From: Parvularcula sp964219355
GTDB taxonomy: Bacteria; Pseudomonadota; Alphaproteobacteria; Caulobacterales; Parvularculaceae
DNA: 64,000 nucleotides
Direction: 5' to 3'
Assembly: GCA_964219355.1 (NCBI GenBank)
Contig: CAXPOZ010000001.1
Location: 868,001-932,000, forward strand
The translations under genes were made by a program, and so were the position numbers. Under the pieces are notes generated by a model. It worked only from the letters and a program-made list of their open reading frames with translations, did not search any database and was not told the origin of the DNA. Shown piece after piece: positions 56,376 to 64,000 of the stretch; positions within the stretch are counted from its first letter, which is position 1, and each line of letters begins with the position of its first letter.

Positions 56376-58184
56376 TCACCCAGCTTTTTGCTTGGCGATC
56401 CATTTCTCGATGCGCTCTTCGAGGACCGAAAGCGGCACGGCGCCCGCCTCCAGCACGGCGTCGTGGAAGAGCCGGACATCGAAATCCTTGCCGAGCTCTG
56501 CTTCGGCACGCGCCCTCAGCTCACGGATCTTCAGCTCACCCGTCTTGTAGGCGAGCGCCTGACCCGGCCAGGTGATGTAGCGATCGACCTCAGTCGTCAC
56601 ATTGTTCCGGGAAAGCCCTGAATTATCGAGCATGTAGTCGATTGCTCGCTGGCGCGACCAACCTTTGTAATGCATGCCTGTATCGACAACGAGGCGCGTG
56701 GCGCGCCACATCTCATAGGAAAGACGCCCAAAATCCGTATAGGGCGTTTCATAGAAACCAACCTCCATACCGAGGCGTTCGGAGTAAAGCCCCCAGCCCT
56801 CAACAAATGCCGTGAAGCCGCCGAACCGACGGAAGGCCGGCATGTCGAGCTCCTGCGCCAGCGCGATCTGGAAGTGGTGACCCGGTACCGCCTCATGCAG
56901 GGTCAGCGCCTCAAGCTCGTGCAGTGGCCGCGTGTCGAGCAGGGTCGTATTCACATAATAGGAGCCTGCCCGGCTGCCATCGCCCGCCGGCGGGAAGTAA
57001 TAGGCCGTGGTCGTCTTTTCCGCGATATCGAGGGGGATTTCCTTGATATCATAAGGCATACGCGGGATCTTGGTGAAGAGCTTCACCAGCTGGCCGTCCA
57101 TTTTCTTCGAAATCCAGGCCGCACGCTCAAGGCGCTCTTCTGCCGTCTTCGGATAGAAATCCGGGTTCGACCGAAGATAAGTTTGGAAAGCCGAGAGGGA
57201 TTCAAAGCCCTCGCCTTTCGCAATCTCTTCCATCTCGGCGCGGATCCGCGCGACCTCCGCAAGGCCGGTCTGGTGGACATCTTCCGGAGTCAGATCGAGC
57301 GTCGTGAAGAGACGCACACGGTATTCATAATATTCCTTGCCGCCCGGCATGGAGATAGTACCGACATCCTCCCGGCAGGCGGGCTGGTATTCGAGGTTAT
57401 AAAAGGCCTCGAATTCGCGGAAAGCCGGGACGATCTGATCGCGGATCGTGCGGGCCGCATCAACGCGCATCGCGGCGAAGCGAGCCTCGTCAATCGAGGC
57501 AGGCTTGTTATCGAAAGGCCGCATAAAGGTGCTGTCGGCGGGGTCGATCACGATGTGGATATTAATCGAGTCCTCGTAACCCGCCATCGGCGCGCAGGGC
57601 TGGACCCAACCCGCTTCGAGCCCTGAACGCAGCCGGTCCGTCGATTTCTCGAGATATTCGGGCATCAGGGTCAGGCGGGTGAGATAAGATTCGTAATCCG
57701 CCTCGCTGCGGAACGGCAGGTAATCAGGCAGCCCCGTCAGATTGAGATGCGGGCCGCCACGATTGGTCATGATCATGTACCGGCCGCCATATTTTGACGC
57801 TTCGATCTCGTTTTCGAGCTCAAGCATCAGGAGCTGGCGGTTCAGCGCCTCGTCTTCGGTGAGATCGCTCCGGTCGATTTTTTTGAGGCGGGCAAGAAGG
57901 GTGCGGCGGGCCGAAATGCCTTCGGCATAGGCCTCAAGCGAGGGGTCGCTGAGACGGTCGTCATAATCGCGTACACCCAGACTGGTCGCGAAAGTCGGGC
58001 TTTCGCGCATCATCAGCGCCCAGTGATCATCAATGACAGAGGTAAGTTGCGGATGGCCGGTTTTTGACGTGGCCGCGCCGACGACACTTTCGTCTACGGG
58101 CGTCCAGACCGTCTGGTCCGAGGTTCCATCACTTGCGCAGGCCGCAAGGCCAAGCCCCAAAAGGCATCCCACAAAGCGCTTCAT
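56376..58184 (-). CDS. DUF885 family putative metallopeptidase (lipoprotein)
   Basis: Protein of 602 aa from ATG 58184, with a strong GGAGGGG site 4 bases upstream. A lipobox LAAC near residue 16 predicts membrane anchoring. The C-terminal half has LHEAVPGHHFQIALAQE (HExxxGHH, about residues 437-453), the zinc-type signature of DUF885 proteins, and a downstream FVEGWGLYSE glutamate. The family is related to M32-like peptidases; substrate unknown. Stands alone between repeat elements and a small Sel1 gene. Confidence 0.88.
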   Translation of the reverse strand: MKRFVGCLLGLGLAACASDGTSDQTVWTPVDESVVGAATSKTGHPQLTSVIDDHWALMMRESPTFATSLGVRDYDDRLSDPSLEAYAEGISARRTLLARLKKIDRSDLTEDEALNRQLLMLELENEIEASKYGGRYMIMTNRGGPHLNLTGLPDYLPFRSEADYESYLTRLTLMPEYLEKSTDRLRSGLEAGWVQPCAPMAGYEDSINIHIVIDPADSTFMRPFDNKPASIDEARFAAMRVDAARTIRDQIVPAFREFEAFYNLEYQPACREDVGTISMPGGKEYYEYRVRLFTTLDLTPEDVHQTGLAEVARIRAEMEEIAKGEGFESLSAFQTYLRSNPDFYPKTAEERLERAAWISKKMDGQLVKLFTKIPRMPYDIKEIPLDIAEKTTTAYYFPPAGDGSRAGSYYVNTTLLDTRPLHELEALTLHEAVPGHHFQIALAQELDMPAFRRFGGFTAFVEGWGLYSERLGMEVGFYETPYTDFGRLSYEMWRATRLVVDTGMHYKGWSRQRAIDYMLDNSGLSRNNVTTEVDRYITWPGQALAYKTGELKIRELRARAEAELGKDFDVRLFHDAVLEAGAVPLSVLEERIEKWIAKQKAG

Positions 58185-58255
58185 TTGCCCCTCCTTCACC
58201 GGGTTTTTGCCGATGGTTTAGGGGGCGGGGCGCGCTTTGGCCAGAATGAGGGTGA

Positions 58256-58543
58256 TCAGAGGGGGGAAATCAGGGTCCGGTTATCAGCCATCCACTGGCG
58301 CGCCAGGCGCTGGGCTTCGGCGATCTCGCGGGAATCCATCTCCAGCGTGAGTTGGGCGCGATATTCGCGGGCCAATTCATTACCGCGCGAGGCTGCAAGG
58401 TTGAACCATTTATGGGCCGTGATGAGATCGGGGTCTTCCCCCTCACCCGGAGTCGAAGCTTCGATGCCGAGACGGTACATGTCTTCGGCGGTGTAGAGCT
58501 TCTCGGCATTGTCCAGAACGCCATGATCGAACTCAACAGACAT
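58256..58543 (-). CDS. Short Sel1-like repeat protein
   Basis: Protein of 95 aa with a single Sel1-type unit (DMYRLGIEAS, then DLITAHKWFNLAASRGN, then AREYRAQLTLEM) and a C-terminal helix (AEAQRLARQWM). No signal peptide. Small proteins with this exact layout are common in alphaproteobacteria and have no assigned role. It lies 71 bp before the DUF885 gene on the same strand. Confidence 0.8.
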   Translation of the reverse strand: MSVEFDHGVLDNAEKLYTAEDMYRLGIEASTPGEGEDPDLITAHKWFNLAASRGNELAREYRAQLTLEMDSREIAEAQRLARQWMADNRTLISPL

Positions 58544-58672
58544 TTTTTATCTTCCCTACCAGAAGGTTTATTCGGCACCCTGCCGATTAACCCTGTCACG
58601 AAATGACCATCTTGCAATGAAGATCAGGTAAAGGACGATTTATGAGATTCTTTACTTCGGATTGACCGCTGG

Positions 58673-60187
58673 TTAACCACGTTCCGTTGGCGAACAAAAC
58701 AGTTCGTAAAGAGAAGGTTTATCGACCGGGGTTATACCCCAGACGGTTTTGCGGAAGCCTTCAGGCTTGAGCATGTGACGCCACGGCGCCTCAACATAAA
58801 CCGTGCGCGGATCGTTATAGACGTAATCGAGTGGCGGCGGCACAGCTACCCCGCCGACCATATCCTCCGACCAGATATAGAAACAGGAAAGCCCCTCTTC
58901 ACCGATCGGGTTGATCAGATTGAAGGAGGTCAGGACCCGCACGGGCGAGGCCGGGAACATCTCAACGAGATTGCCGCCGGTATTCTCCTCGCGCACGATC
59001 AGCACGCTACCCTCCGGCGCGACGGCGCGGATCGGCTCTTCGAGCGCGGCATAAGGGATGTACTCCCGGCAGTCCTTACAGAAGGGTGGTCCAGGGAAAA
59101 GATAGGTCACCACACGGATCACCGTGACGAGGACGGCAATGGCAACACAAAGCGTTACCCAAGGCCGCAGGCTTTTTTGCGCCCGCAGGACAACGCTCGT
59201 CACCCCGACATAAGCGGGCAGGAGGACCGGGATCAGATAGCGCTCGGACACATTGCCCATGCCGAACAAGACTACGGCAGCAACCATGATGAGAAGCGAG
59301 AGCACGGTCGAACGGATCAAGAGGCGCTCTTCTGAGAACCAGACAAGGCCCTTGCCCTTTGCCAGCGGCGCAATGAGGAACGCCCAAGGGACATAAAAAG
59401 AAATGGTCGCCACGATCAGCGACAGGAGCCCTTCGCCCAGCCGGTCCCAATAGGCGCCCTCGAGACCCATGGTCGTCTCGAGCGTCTCCCTATAGGCCGA
59501 CGACTGCGCAAGGAACCAGATCGCATGGGGCAGGATGATCGCCGCCGTCACAAGCGGCGCGATGATGAAACGCCGGGCGAGGATCACCGTGCGGATACGC
59601 GGATTGGCAAGGCTTGCCAAAAGATAGCCCGCCACGAACAGGCCCGAATTATATTTCGTGAGGAGCGAAATACCGACCGTCAGGCCAAGGACGAACATGT
59701 GAAAATAGCTGGGCTGGCGGAAAGACATGAGCCCGGCCCAGATCAAGGCCGAGACCGCCGGCAGCAACAGCGCCGAATGGGTGAAGGCCTGATGAAAGTT
59801 CCAGCCGACCTGATAGAGCAGCACCATGCCGATCGCCGTGCCGAAGGCTTCGCGCTGACCCGCATAGGTCCGCACGGCGGCATGGATGAACCCGGCGGCC
59901 ACGATCAGCGCGAGATATTTGACGAGAAGGAAGCTCCACAGATCCCCCGTCGTCAGATGGTGCAGGATCTTGATCAGCCATTCAAAGAGCGGCGGATTGT
60001 TCGGCTGGTACCCCCATTGCCAGACCTGCGTGAAGACATTGGTCTTGGCGTCATCCATGGAGAGATAATCGCCCGCGATACGCCGCACCAGCGCGCTCAG
60101 TACCCCGAAGATCGTCACGACGATCAGGGTCAGGCGGAGGGAATAGGCGGGGCCCGTCATGACGGGCTGTTCGGCATCGGCCTTCAT
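58673..60187 (-). CDS. Glycosyltransferase family 39 (ArnT-like) membrane protein
   Basis: Protein of 504 aa with about ten to eleven membrane helices. The first periplasmic loop has the acidic motif DYLSMDDAKTNVF and the NNPPLFEWLIK segment typical of dolichyl/undecaprenyl-phosphate-sugar mannosyl- and arabinosyl-transferases. It should move a sugar from a lipid carrier onto an envelope acceptor on the periplasmic side; donor and acceptor are unknown. The start overlaps the M48 peptidase stop by four bases. Confidence 0.87.
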   Translation of the reverse strand: MKADAEQPVMTGPAYSLRLTLIVVTIFGVLSALVRRIAGDYLSMDDAKTNVFTQVWQWGYQPNNPPLFEWLIKILHHLTTGDLWSFLLVKYLALIVAAGFIHAAVRTYAGQREAFGTAIGMVLLYQVGWNFHQAFTHSALLLPAVSALIWAGLMSFRQPSYFHMFVLGLTVGISLLTKYNSGLFVAGYLLASLANPRIRTVILARRFIIAPLVTAAIILPHAIWFLAQSSAYRETLETTMGLEGAYWDRLGEGLLSLIVATISFYVPWAFLIAPLAKGKGLVWFSEERLLIRSTVLSLLIMVAAVVLFGMGNVSERYLIPVLLPAYVGVTSVVLRAQKSLRPWVTLCVAIAVLVTVIRVVTYLFPGPPFCKDCREYIPYAALEEPIRAVAPEGSVLIVREENTGGNLVEMFPASPVRVLTSFNLINPIGEEGLSCFYIWSEDMVGGVAVPPPLDYVYNDPRTVYVEAPWRHMLKPEGFRKTVWGITPVDKPSLYELFCSPTERG

Positions 60188-61269
60188 TTCTCCACCCGCT
60201 CCGGCATGAGGTCTTCTCCTGCGGCCGCTTTGGCCTCGATCTCGTCTATCGCGGCGCGAAGCCTTGCGAGCCGCTCCGGCGTCAAAGGATGGGTCGAGCG
60301 CGCATAGATCGCCGCTGGCGTCTCCCGGCTGAAGACATGAAAGACGTCGCCCGCCGCATGCAAGTCACCGCCCGCCCGCGCAAAAAGATAAAGCCCCAGA
60401 TAATCGGCTTCCGCTTCGAACTCTTCCGCCCAAGGGGCAAGCAGACGCAACGCCCGCGCCTGGTAGGAAATATCGGGCGGCTCATCGGCAGCACCGGCCA
60501 GCCGGTCGGCAAGACCGCCCGCTACATAAAGGACGGGGCCGGTAATGACCGCGCCTGAAACCGTCACATTACGGATATATTTGGCGCGATGCTCAGCGAT
60601 GAGATGCGCAGCCTCATGGGAGATCAGATAGCGTAAGGCTTCATCCTCGAGCGAGCGGATGACGCCGGTATAAATGACGATGTCGCCCGAATAGGCATGG
60701 GCGTTGATCGCCTGACTGGTCGAAATCTTCACCGCATAATCGCAGCGGTCCACGCCCGAGAGCGTGACATCGCGCCTGCCCGCACCGTCGGCGATGGTCA
60801 GGGTGACGGGATCCTCTTCCTTTGTCCGCTCCCGGATCTTGTCTGCAGCGTCCTTGGGCTCCTCGACCGCCTCGCCCTCCACCGCGAGGAGCCGCGCGCC
60901 GGAAGGGATGCCGGCCCGGTCCGCCGGGCTGCCCGCCATGACATGCATGATGGTCAGCTCGTCAGGCACGCCGATGAAATCGAGCTCCTTCTCGCGCAGG
61001 CCGCCCGCCAGCCGCGCAAGCTGTTTGCGGTCGGCCAGCACCGTGCCGAGGGAGGGCAGCACCTTGGGGCAGAGCTCTGTATTGGCGGTGAGGATCGGCC
61101 AGGAGAGATCATAGACCCGCGCGCGGCGGCTCAGCGCCGTTTCCATCGCGTCCTCAATCGCCGCCTTGCGCTCGGCGGCCACCACCGCCTCGTCGAGCGT
61201 GGGCGCTGCAAAGTCGGGACTGGCACAGGCGCCAAGAAACATGAGGAGGAAGGCAACAATGCGGATCAT
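60184..61269 (-). CDS. M48 family metallopeptidase with PDZ domain (lipoprotein)
   Basis: Protein of 361 aa. Lipobox LGAC near residue 16. A PDZ-like domain (about residues 95-170, MAGSPADRAGIPSGARLLAVEGE) precedes the zinc site HEAAH (about residues 219-223), and the third ligand lies in EEFEAEADYLGLYL. This combination is typical of periplasmic M48 proteases that handle misfolded outer-membrane proteins. Coupled to the GT39 gene downstream, which suggests an envelope role for both. Confidence 0.87.
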   Translation of the reverse strand: MIRIVAFLLMFLGACASPDFAAPTLDEAVVAAERKAAIEDAMETALSRRARVYDLSWPILTANTELCPKVLPSLGTVLADRKQLARLAGGLREKELDFIGVPDELTIMHVMAGSPADRAGIPSGARLLAVEGEAVEEPKDAADKIRERTKEEDPVTLTIADGAGRRDVTLSGVDRCDYAVKISTSQAINAHAYSGDIVIYTGVIRSLEDEALRYLISHEAAHLIAEHRAKYIRNVTVSGAVITGPVLYVAGGLADRLAGAADEPPDISYQARALRLLAPWAEEFEAEADYLGLYLFARAGGDLHAAGDVFHVFSRETPAAIYARSTHPLTPERLARLRAAIDEIEAKAAAGEDLMPERVEK

Positions 61270-61456
61270 GCCGTCATGCTAGGCGAAAACGGCACCGAGC
61301 CCAATCTCCTGAATATCCGGCGTGATCAGACTTGTTATTGCTCACAATTAGTTCAACCAGCAAGCGGATATTAGCGCGCTGAGTTCGACGGTAACGCTTT
61401 GTCTTTTACTCAGCCTGTTGCACCTTCACATAGATGGCTACACAACTTATTTTGTG

Positions 61457-63094
61457 ATGACCAACCTTAGAGAAGAGGTACCCTTGCCTTTCAATCTCAA
61501 CTTCCCCGCCCAAGACACCGAGGTCTCGCAGCTTCAGTTGGAAACTGGTCAGATGCTGTTTGTTCTTGGTGCGAACGGAACAGGTAAGTCGAGTTTGATG
61601 CACCGCTTCGCCAATCAGAATCCGGGACATATTAGAAAAATTGCCGCGCACCGCCAAACATGGATGAACACCGATACGCTAGACATGACGCCCGCAACAA
61701 AGGTCCAAACAGAACAAAATATTCTGAATTTGGACCGAAGGAATGAGGCGCGTTATAGAGACCAGTACGCCTCAGCGCGCGCGAGCATGACGATTTACGA
61801 ATTGATAGATGCCGAGAACGTTCGCGCACGCTCTATTACGGCCGCCGTTGACGCCGACAACATGGAAGCGATGGCTGAAGCGGCCAAGGTCGAGGCACCA
61901 ATTGCCATCATCAACGAATTGCTTCGGCAATCGAATATTCCGATTACTATCAGCATCCAAAAAAATGAGCGTGTTATGGCCAGCAAAGATGGGGGGCCGG
62001 AGTATAGCGCCGCAGAACTTTCGGACGGTGAGCGCAATGCATTGCTGATCGCGGGCAGCGTCCTCACCGCTCCGCCAGGAACACTGCTAATTATCGATGA
62101 ACCAGAAAGACATCTGCACCGCTCGATCATCTCGCCGCTTTTAAGCCAACTCTTTGAACGTCGATCCGACTGCGGTTTTGTTATCTCAACCCATGACCAT
62201 GATCTTCCCTTAGAGGTGACTGGTGCGAGGACGCTGCTGATACGCTCTTGCAATTTCAACGGTCAAAATGTCCGAAGCTGGGATGCAGATGAACTCCCTG
62301 CAGAAACGCCGATTGACGATCTCCTCAGGCGTGACCTTCTCGGCGCGCGTAGGAAAATACTGTTCGTTGAAGGGACCGAGAGCAGCTTGGACAAAACGCT
62401 TTATAGCCTGATCTTCCCGATGGTGTCAGTGATCCCCAAAGGAAACTGCGGCGATGTTGAGCGCGCCGTAGTCGGCAGTCGAGCGGGAGAAGGCTTTCAT
62501 TGGCTTCGGGCGTTTGGAATTGCGGATGGCGATGGCTTCGCACCAGATCAGATCGAAGCCAAACGCCAAAGAGGCGTTTATGCGCTTCCGTTCTATTCGG
62601 TCGAGGCGATTTATTTTCACCCACGGATCATCGAGAGGATCGCCGCGCGTCAAGCAGATCTATCAGGTGATAATGCAGATGCGCTAACCGGTAGAGCGCT
62701 AGCCGCCGGCGTTGCTGCTGTCGCCGGTCACACTGACCGTCTGAGTCAGAAGGTGGCAAAAAAAGCGGTAAGGAAGTTGATCTTGGATCAGATACCAAAT
62801 GACGAAGAGCTTATGGCTGGCCAAGAAATCACGGTTATCAACAGCGCCCAAACTATCCACGCAGCGCGTCAGGCTGAGCTTGACGCTGCGGTTGAAGGCA
62901 ATGACTGGGAGACAATCCTCACCAAGTGTCCCGTGCGAGAGTCTGCTGCGCTGGCCAACATCTCAAGCGAACTCGGATTTCGTAAGATCGAGGACTACGA
63001 GAAAGCGGTTCGGCGGCTGTTGGCGCAAGATGATGATGCGCTCACATTTGTGAGGGGTCTTTTTGATAACCTTGCTGATCAATTGGAAGGATGA
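61457..63094 (+). CDS. AAA ATPase fused to DUF4435 (TOPRIM-like), candidate anti-phage protein
   Basis: Protein of 545 aa from ATG 61457; a TTG at 61418 would add 13 residues, and no clear ribosome binding site is seen. The N-terminal ATPase is SMC/OLD-like: Walker A GANGTGKSS (about residues 38-46), signature LSDGER (about 188), Walker B LLIIDEPERHLH (about 212-223) and H-loop STHDHD (about 244). The C-terminal part starts at ILFVEGTESS (about residue 301) with the TOPRIM-type Glu, then FGIADGDGF (about 355-363) with the DxD, then LPFYSVEAIYF, as in DUF4435. PARIS defence uses an ATPase (AriA) and a DUF4435 nuclease (AriB), sometimes fused. GC is lower than its neighbours, suggesting transfer. 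Confidence 0.8.
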   Translation: MTNLREEVPLPFNLNFPAQDTEVSQLQLETGQMLFVLGANGTGKSSLMHRFANQNPGHIRKIAAHRQTWMNTDTLDMTPATKVQTEQNILNLDRRNEARYRDQYASARASMTIYELIDAENVRARSITAAVDADNMEAMAEAAKVEAPIAIINELLRQSNIPITISIQKNERVMASKDGGPEYSAAELSDGERNALLIAGSVLTAPPGTLLIIDEPERHLHRSIISPLLSQLFERRSDCGFVISTHDHDLPLEVTGARTLLIRSCNFNGQNVRSWDADELPAETPIDDLLRRDLLGARRKILFVEGTESSLDKTLYSLIFPMVSVIPKGNCGDVERAVVGSRAGEGFHWLRAFGIADGDGFAPDQIEAKRQRGVYALPFYSVEAIYFHPRIIERIAARQADLSGDNADALTGRALAAGVAAVAGHTDRLSQKVAKKAVRKLILDQIPNDEELMAGQEITVINSAQTIHAARQAELDAAVEGNDWETILTKCPVRESAALANISSELGFRKIEDYEKAVRRLLAQDDDALTFVRGLFDNLADQLEG

Positions 63095-63422
63095 GAGTCT
63101 GCAATTGGCGAGTCTCTGCTATTGGCCTTCTCACGCTAATGTCTGCATATGAGATCAAACTGCCGTTCACGACACAATTGCTGAATGTCCGTCTTAGGCC
63201 AAACACGGCCACCTTACGTAAGCCCAATCCTTAGCTTTCCTCCCCCTGTGGGGGAGGTGCCCGCAGGGCGGAGGGGGCAGACCGCCCCTAGATTGACGAG
63301 GGATGACTTGCCCCCATCCCCTCGCTTGCGCGAGTGTTAAATGGGGCCCCTGCCCCTTTTAACTCCCCCTCGGGGGAAGAAAGGCGTAGCAGGGAACATC
63401 GTGAGAAGATCAAGGAGACCCC
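63095..63422. other. Gene-free region before radA: low-GC remnant then GC-rich repeat
   Basis: The first 140 bp (63095-63236) keep the low GC of the upstream defence-like gene and hold no supportable reading frame, so they may be the rest of the same transferred segment. From 63237 the sequence changes sharply to a C- and G-rich repeat element. The radA promoter must lie within or right after it; AAGGAG sits at 63411-63416, 6 bases before the radA ATG. Confidence 0.55.
63237..63376. repeat. GC-rich intergenic repeat with hairpins
   Basis: Contains a perfect 8-bp stem CCTCCCCC/GGGGGAGG with loop TGT (63239-63257), the segment GTGCCCGCAGGGCGGAGG (63258 on), a CTCGC/GCGAG stem (63321-63334) and a closing CTCCCCCTCGGGGG block near 63363. 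This looks like the dispersed intergenic repeat seen in many alphaproteobacterial genomes. Only one copy is in this window. Confidence 0.6.
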
Positions 63423-64000
63423 ATGGCCCGCGCCACTGACACTTATGTCTGCCAGTCCTGCGGCGCCGTCTATGCCAAATGGGCCGGACGGTGCGACGCC
63501 TGCGGATCATGGAACTCGATCGAGATCGAGGAAGGCGCCAGCGCCCCGCCCGGCAGCCTGTCGGCGAGCGCAGCGGCCAGCAAGGGTCGCGCCATCGAGC
63601 TTGAAACGCTCGACGGGGATGTGAAGGCAGAAGCGCGCCTCCCCACCGGTAATGCCGAATTCGACAGGGCGGTCGGCGGCGGGCTGGTCCCCGGCGGCGC
63701 GCTCCTCATCGGCGGTGACCCCGGGGTGGGCAAATCGACATTGCTGCTCCAGATCGCAACCGGCCTTGCCGAACGCGGTACACGGACGCTTTATCTTTCC
63801 GGCGAGGAAGCGACCGCCCAGATCCGCATGCGGGCAAGGCGGCTGGGGCTCACCAAATCGCCCATGTCGCTCGCCACCGGCACGTCGATGCGCGATATCC
63901 TCGCCACGCTGAAGGCCGAAAAACCGCAGGCCGTCATCATCGATTCGATCCAGACCCTGTGGTCGGACAGCCTGCCCGCCGCGCCTGGTACGGTGACGCA
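63423..64000 (+). CDS. radA: DNA repair protein RadA, N-terminal part (3' end outside window)
   Basis: Begins at ATG 63423 (MARATDTYVCQSCG) and stays open to the window end, giving 192 of about 450 residues. The N-terminal zinc finger has CQSCG and CDACGSW. The RecA-like ATPase follows with Walker A GDPGVGKSTLLLQ (about residues 99-111) and the AVIIDSIQT Walker B region. RadA drives branch migration in recombination. The KNRFG motif and Lon-like C-terminal domain lie beyond the window. Confidence 0.95.
   Translation, partial: MARATDTYVCQSCGAVYAKWAGRCDACGSWNSIEIEEGASAPPGSLSASAAASKGRAIELETLDGDVKAEARLPTGNAEFDRAVGGGLVPGGALLIGGDPGVGKSTLLLQIATGLAERGTRTLYLSGEEATAQIRMRARRLGLTKSPMSLATGTSMRDILATLKAEKPQAVIIDSIQTLWSDSLPAAPGTVT

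Noticed and set aside
63095..63236. Possible small gene after the AAA-DUF4435 gene
   Set aside because: No frame with a plausible start, ribosome binding site and length; treated as remnant sequence.

Overview
This window is about 60% GC, gene-dense, and carries no phage or plasmid backbone. Its gene set and gene order point to an alphaproteobacterium: a TIGR01459 HAD hydrolase next to ribF, DUF3035 after lspA, a 6S RNA between zapA and the 5-formyl-THF cyclo-ligase, a NadQ-type regulator in front of nadABC, and pyruvate phosphate dikinase next to glyS. A marine lineage such as Parvularculales or Hyphomonadales would fit, but the genus is a guess. Both ends cut a gene: an alpha-2-macroglobulin gene at the left and radA at the right.

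Layout. 1-5.98 kb: alpha-2-macroglobulin, pbpC, ygfZ and tag on the plus strand. 5.94-9.7 kb: an MFS exporter on the minus strand, then a FabH-like ketosynthase, an exported RidA-family protein and a SUKH protein. 9.7-15.8 kb: HD hydrolase, ACT protein, NadQ-type regulator and the de novo NAD operon nadA-X-nadB-nadC, where X is an unrecognised low-GC gene. 15.8-21.5 kb (minus): cell wall hydrolase, ppdK, glyS. 21.6-31.8 kb: a mixed block of stress, envelope and signalling genes lying between glyS and glyQ. It holds DUF1328 and PA2169-family proteins, two glycosyltransferases with a tyrosine phosphatase, YeaH, a SYLF protein, SpoVR, and a MarR/histidine kinase/response regulator set. 31.8-34 kb (minus): mtgA, glyQ and a membrane protein. 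34.2-38.6 kb (plus): HAD hydrolase, ribF, ruvCAB, ybgC. 38.6-42.2 kb (minus): an FMN-riboswitch operon ribD-ribE-ribB-ribH-folE. 42.3-54.6 kb (minus): a long run reading tkt, gap, lipoprotein, methyltransferase, pgk, fba, thiE, Sel1 protein, ileS, lspA, DUF3035. 54.7-56.1 kb (plus): small protein, zapA, 6S RNA, 5-formyl-THF cyclo-ligase. 56.4-61.3 kb (minus): DUF885 peptidase, a small Sel1 protein, GT39 transferase, M48 peptidase. 61.4-64 kb (plus): an AAA ATPase-DUF4435 fusion and radA.

How genes work together. PbpC and alpha-2-macroglobulin form the usual envelope repair and protease-trap pair. NadA, NadB and NadC make nicotinate mononucleotide from aspartate, with a candidate NadQ operator just upstream of nadA. 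The riboswitch operon supplies riboflavin, which RibF converts to FMN and FAD; folE is tied into that operon. Transketolase, GAPDH, PGK and class I aldolase form a central carbon operon.

Most unusual items: the AAA-DUF4435 fusion at 61.4-63.1 kb, a possible anti-phage gene related to merged PARIS or OLD systems; a candidate minus-strand small RNA with its own promoter and terminators at 29.2-29.4 kb; the unknown gene inside nadABC; folE under an FMN riboswitch; YeaH and SpoVR without their PrkA kinase; and the split of glyQ from glyS.
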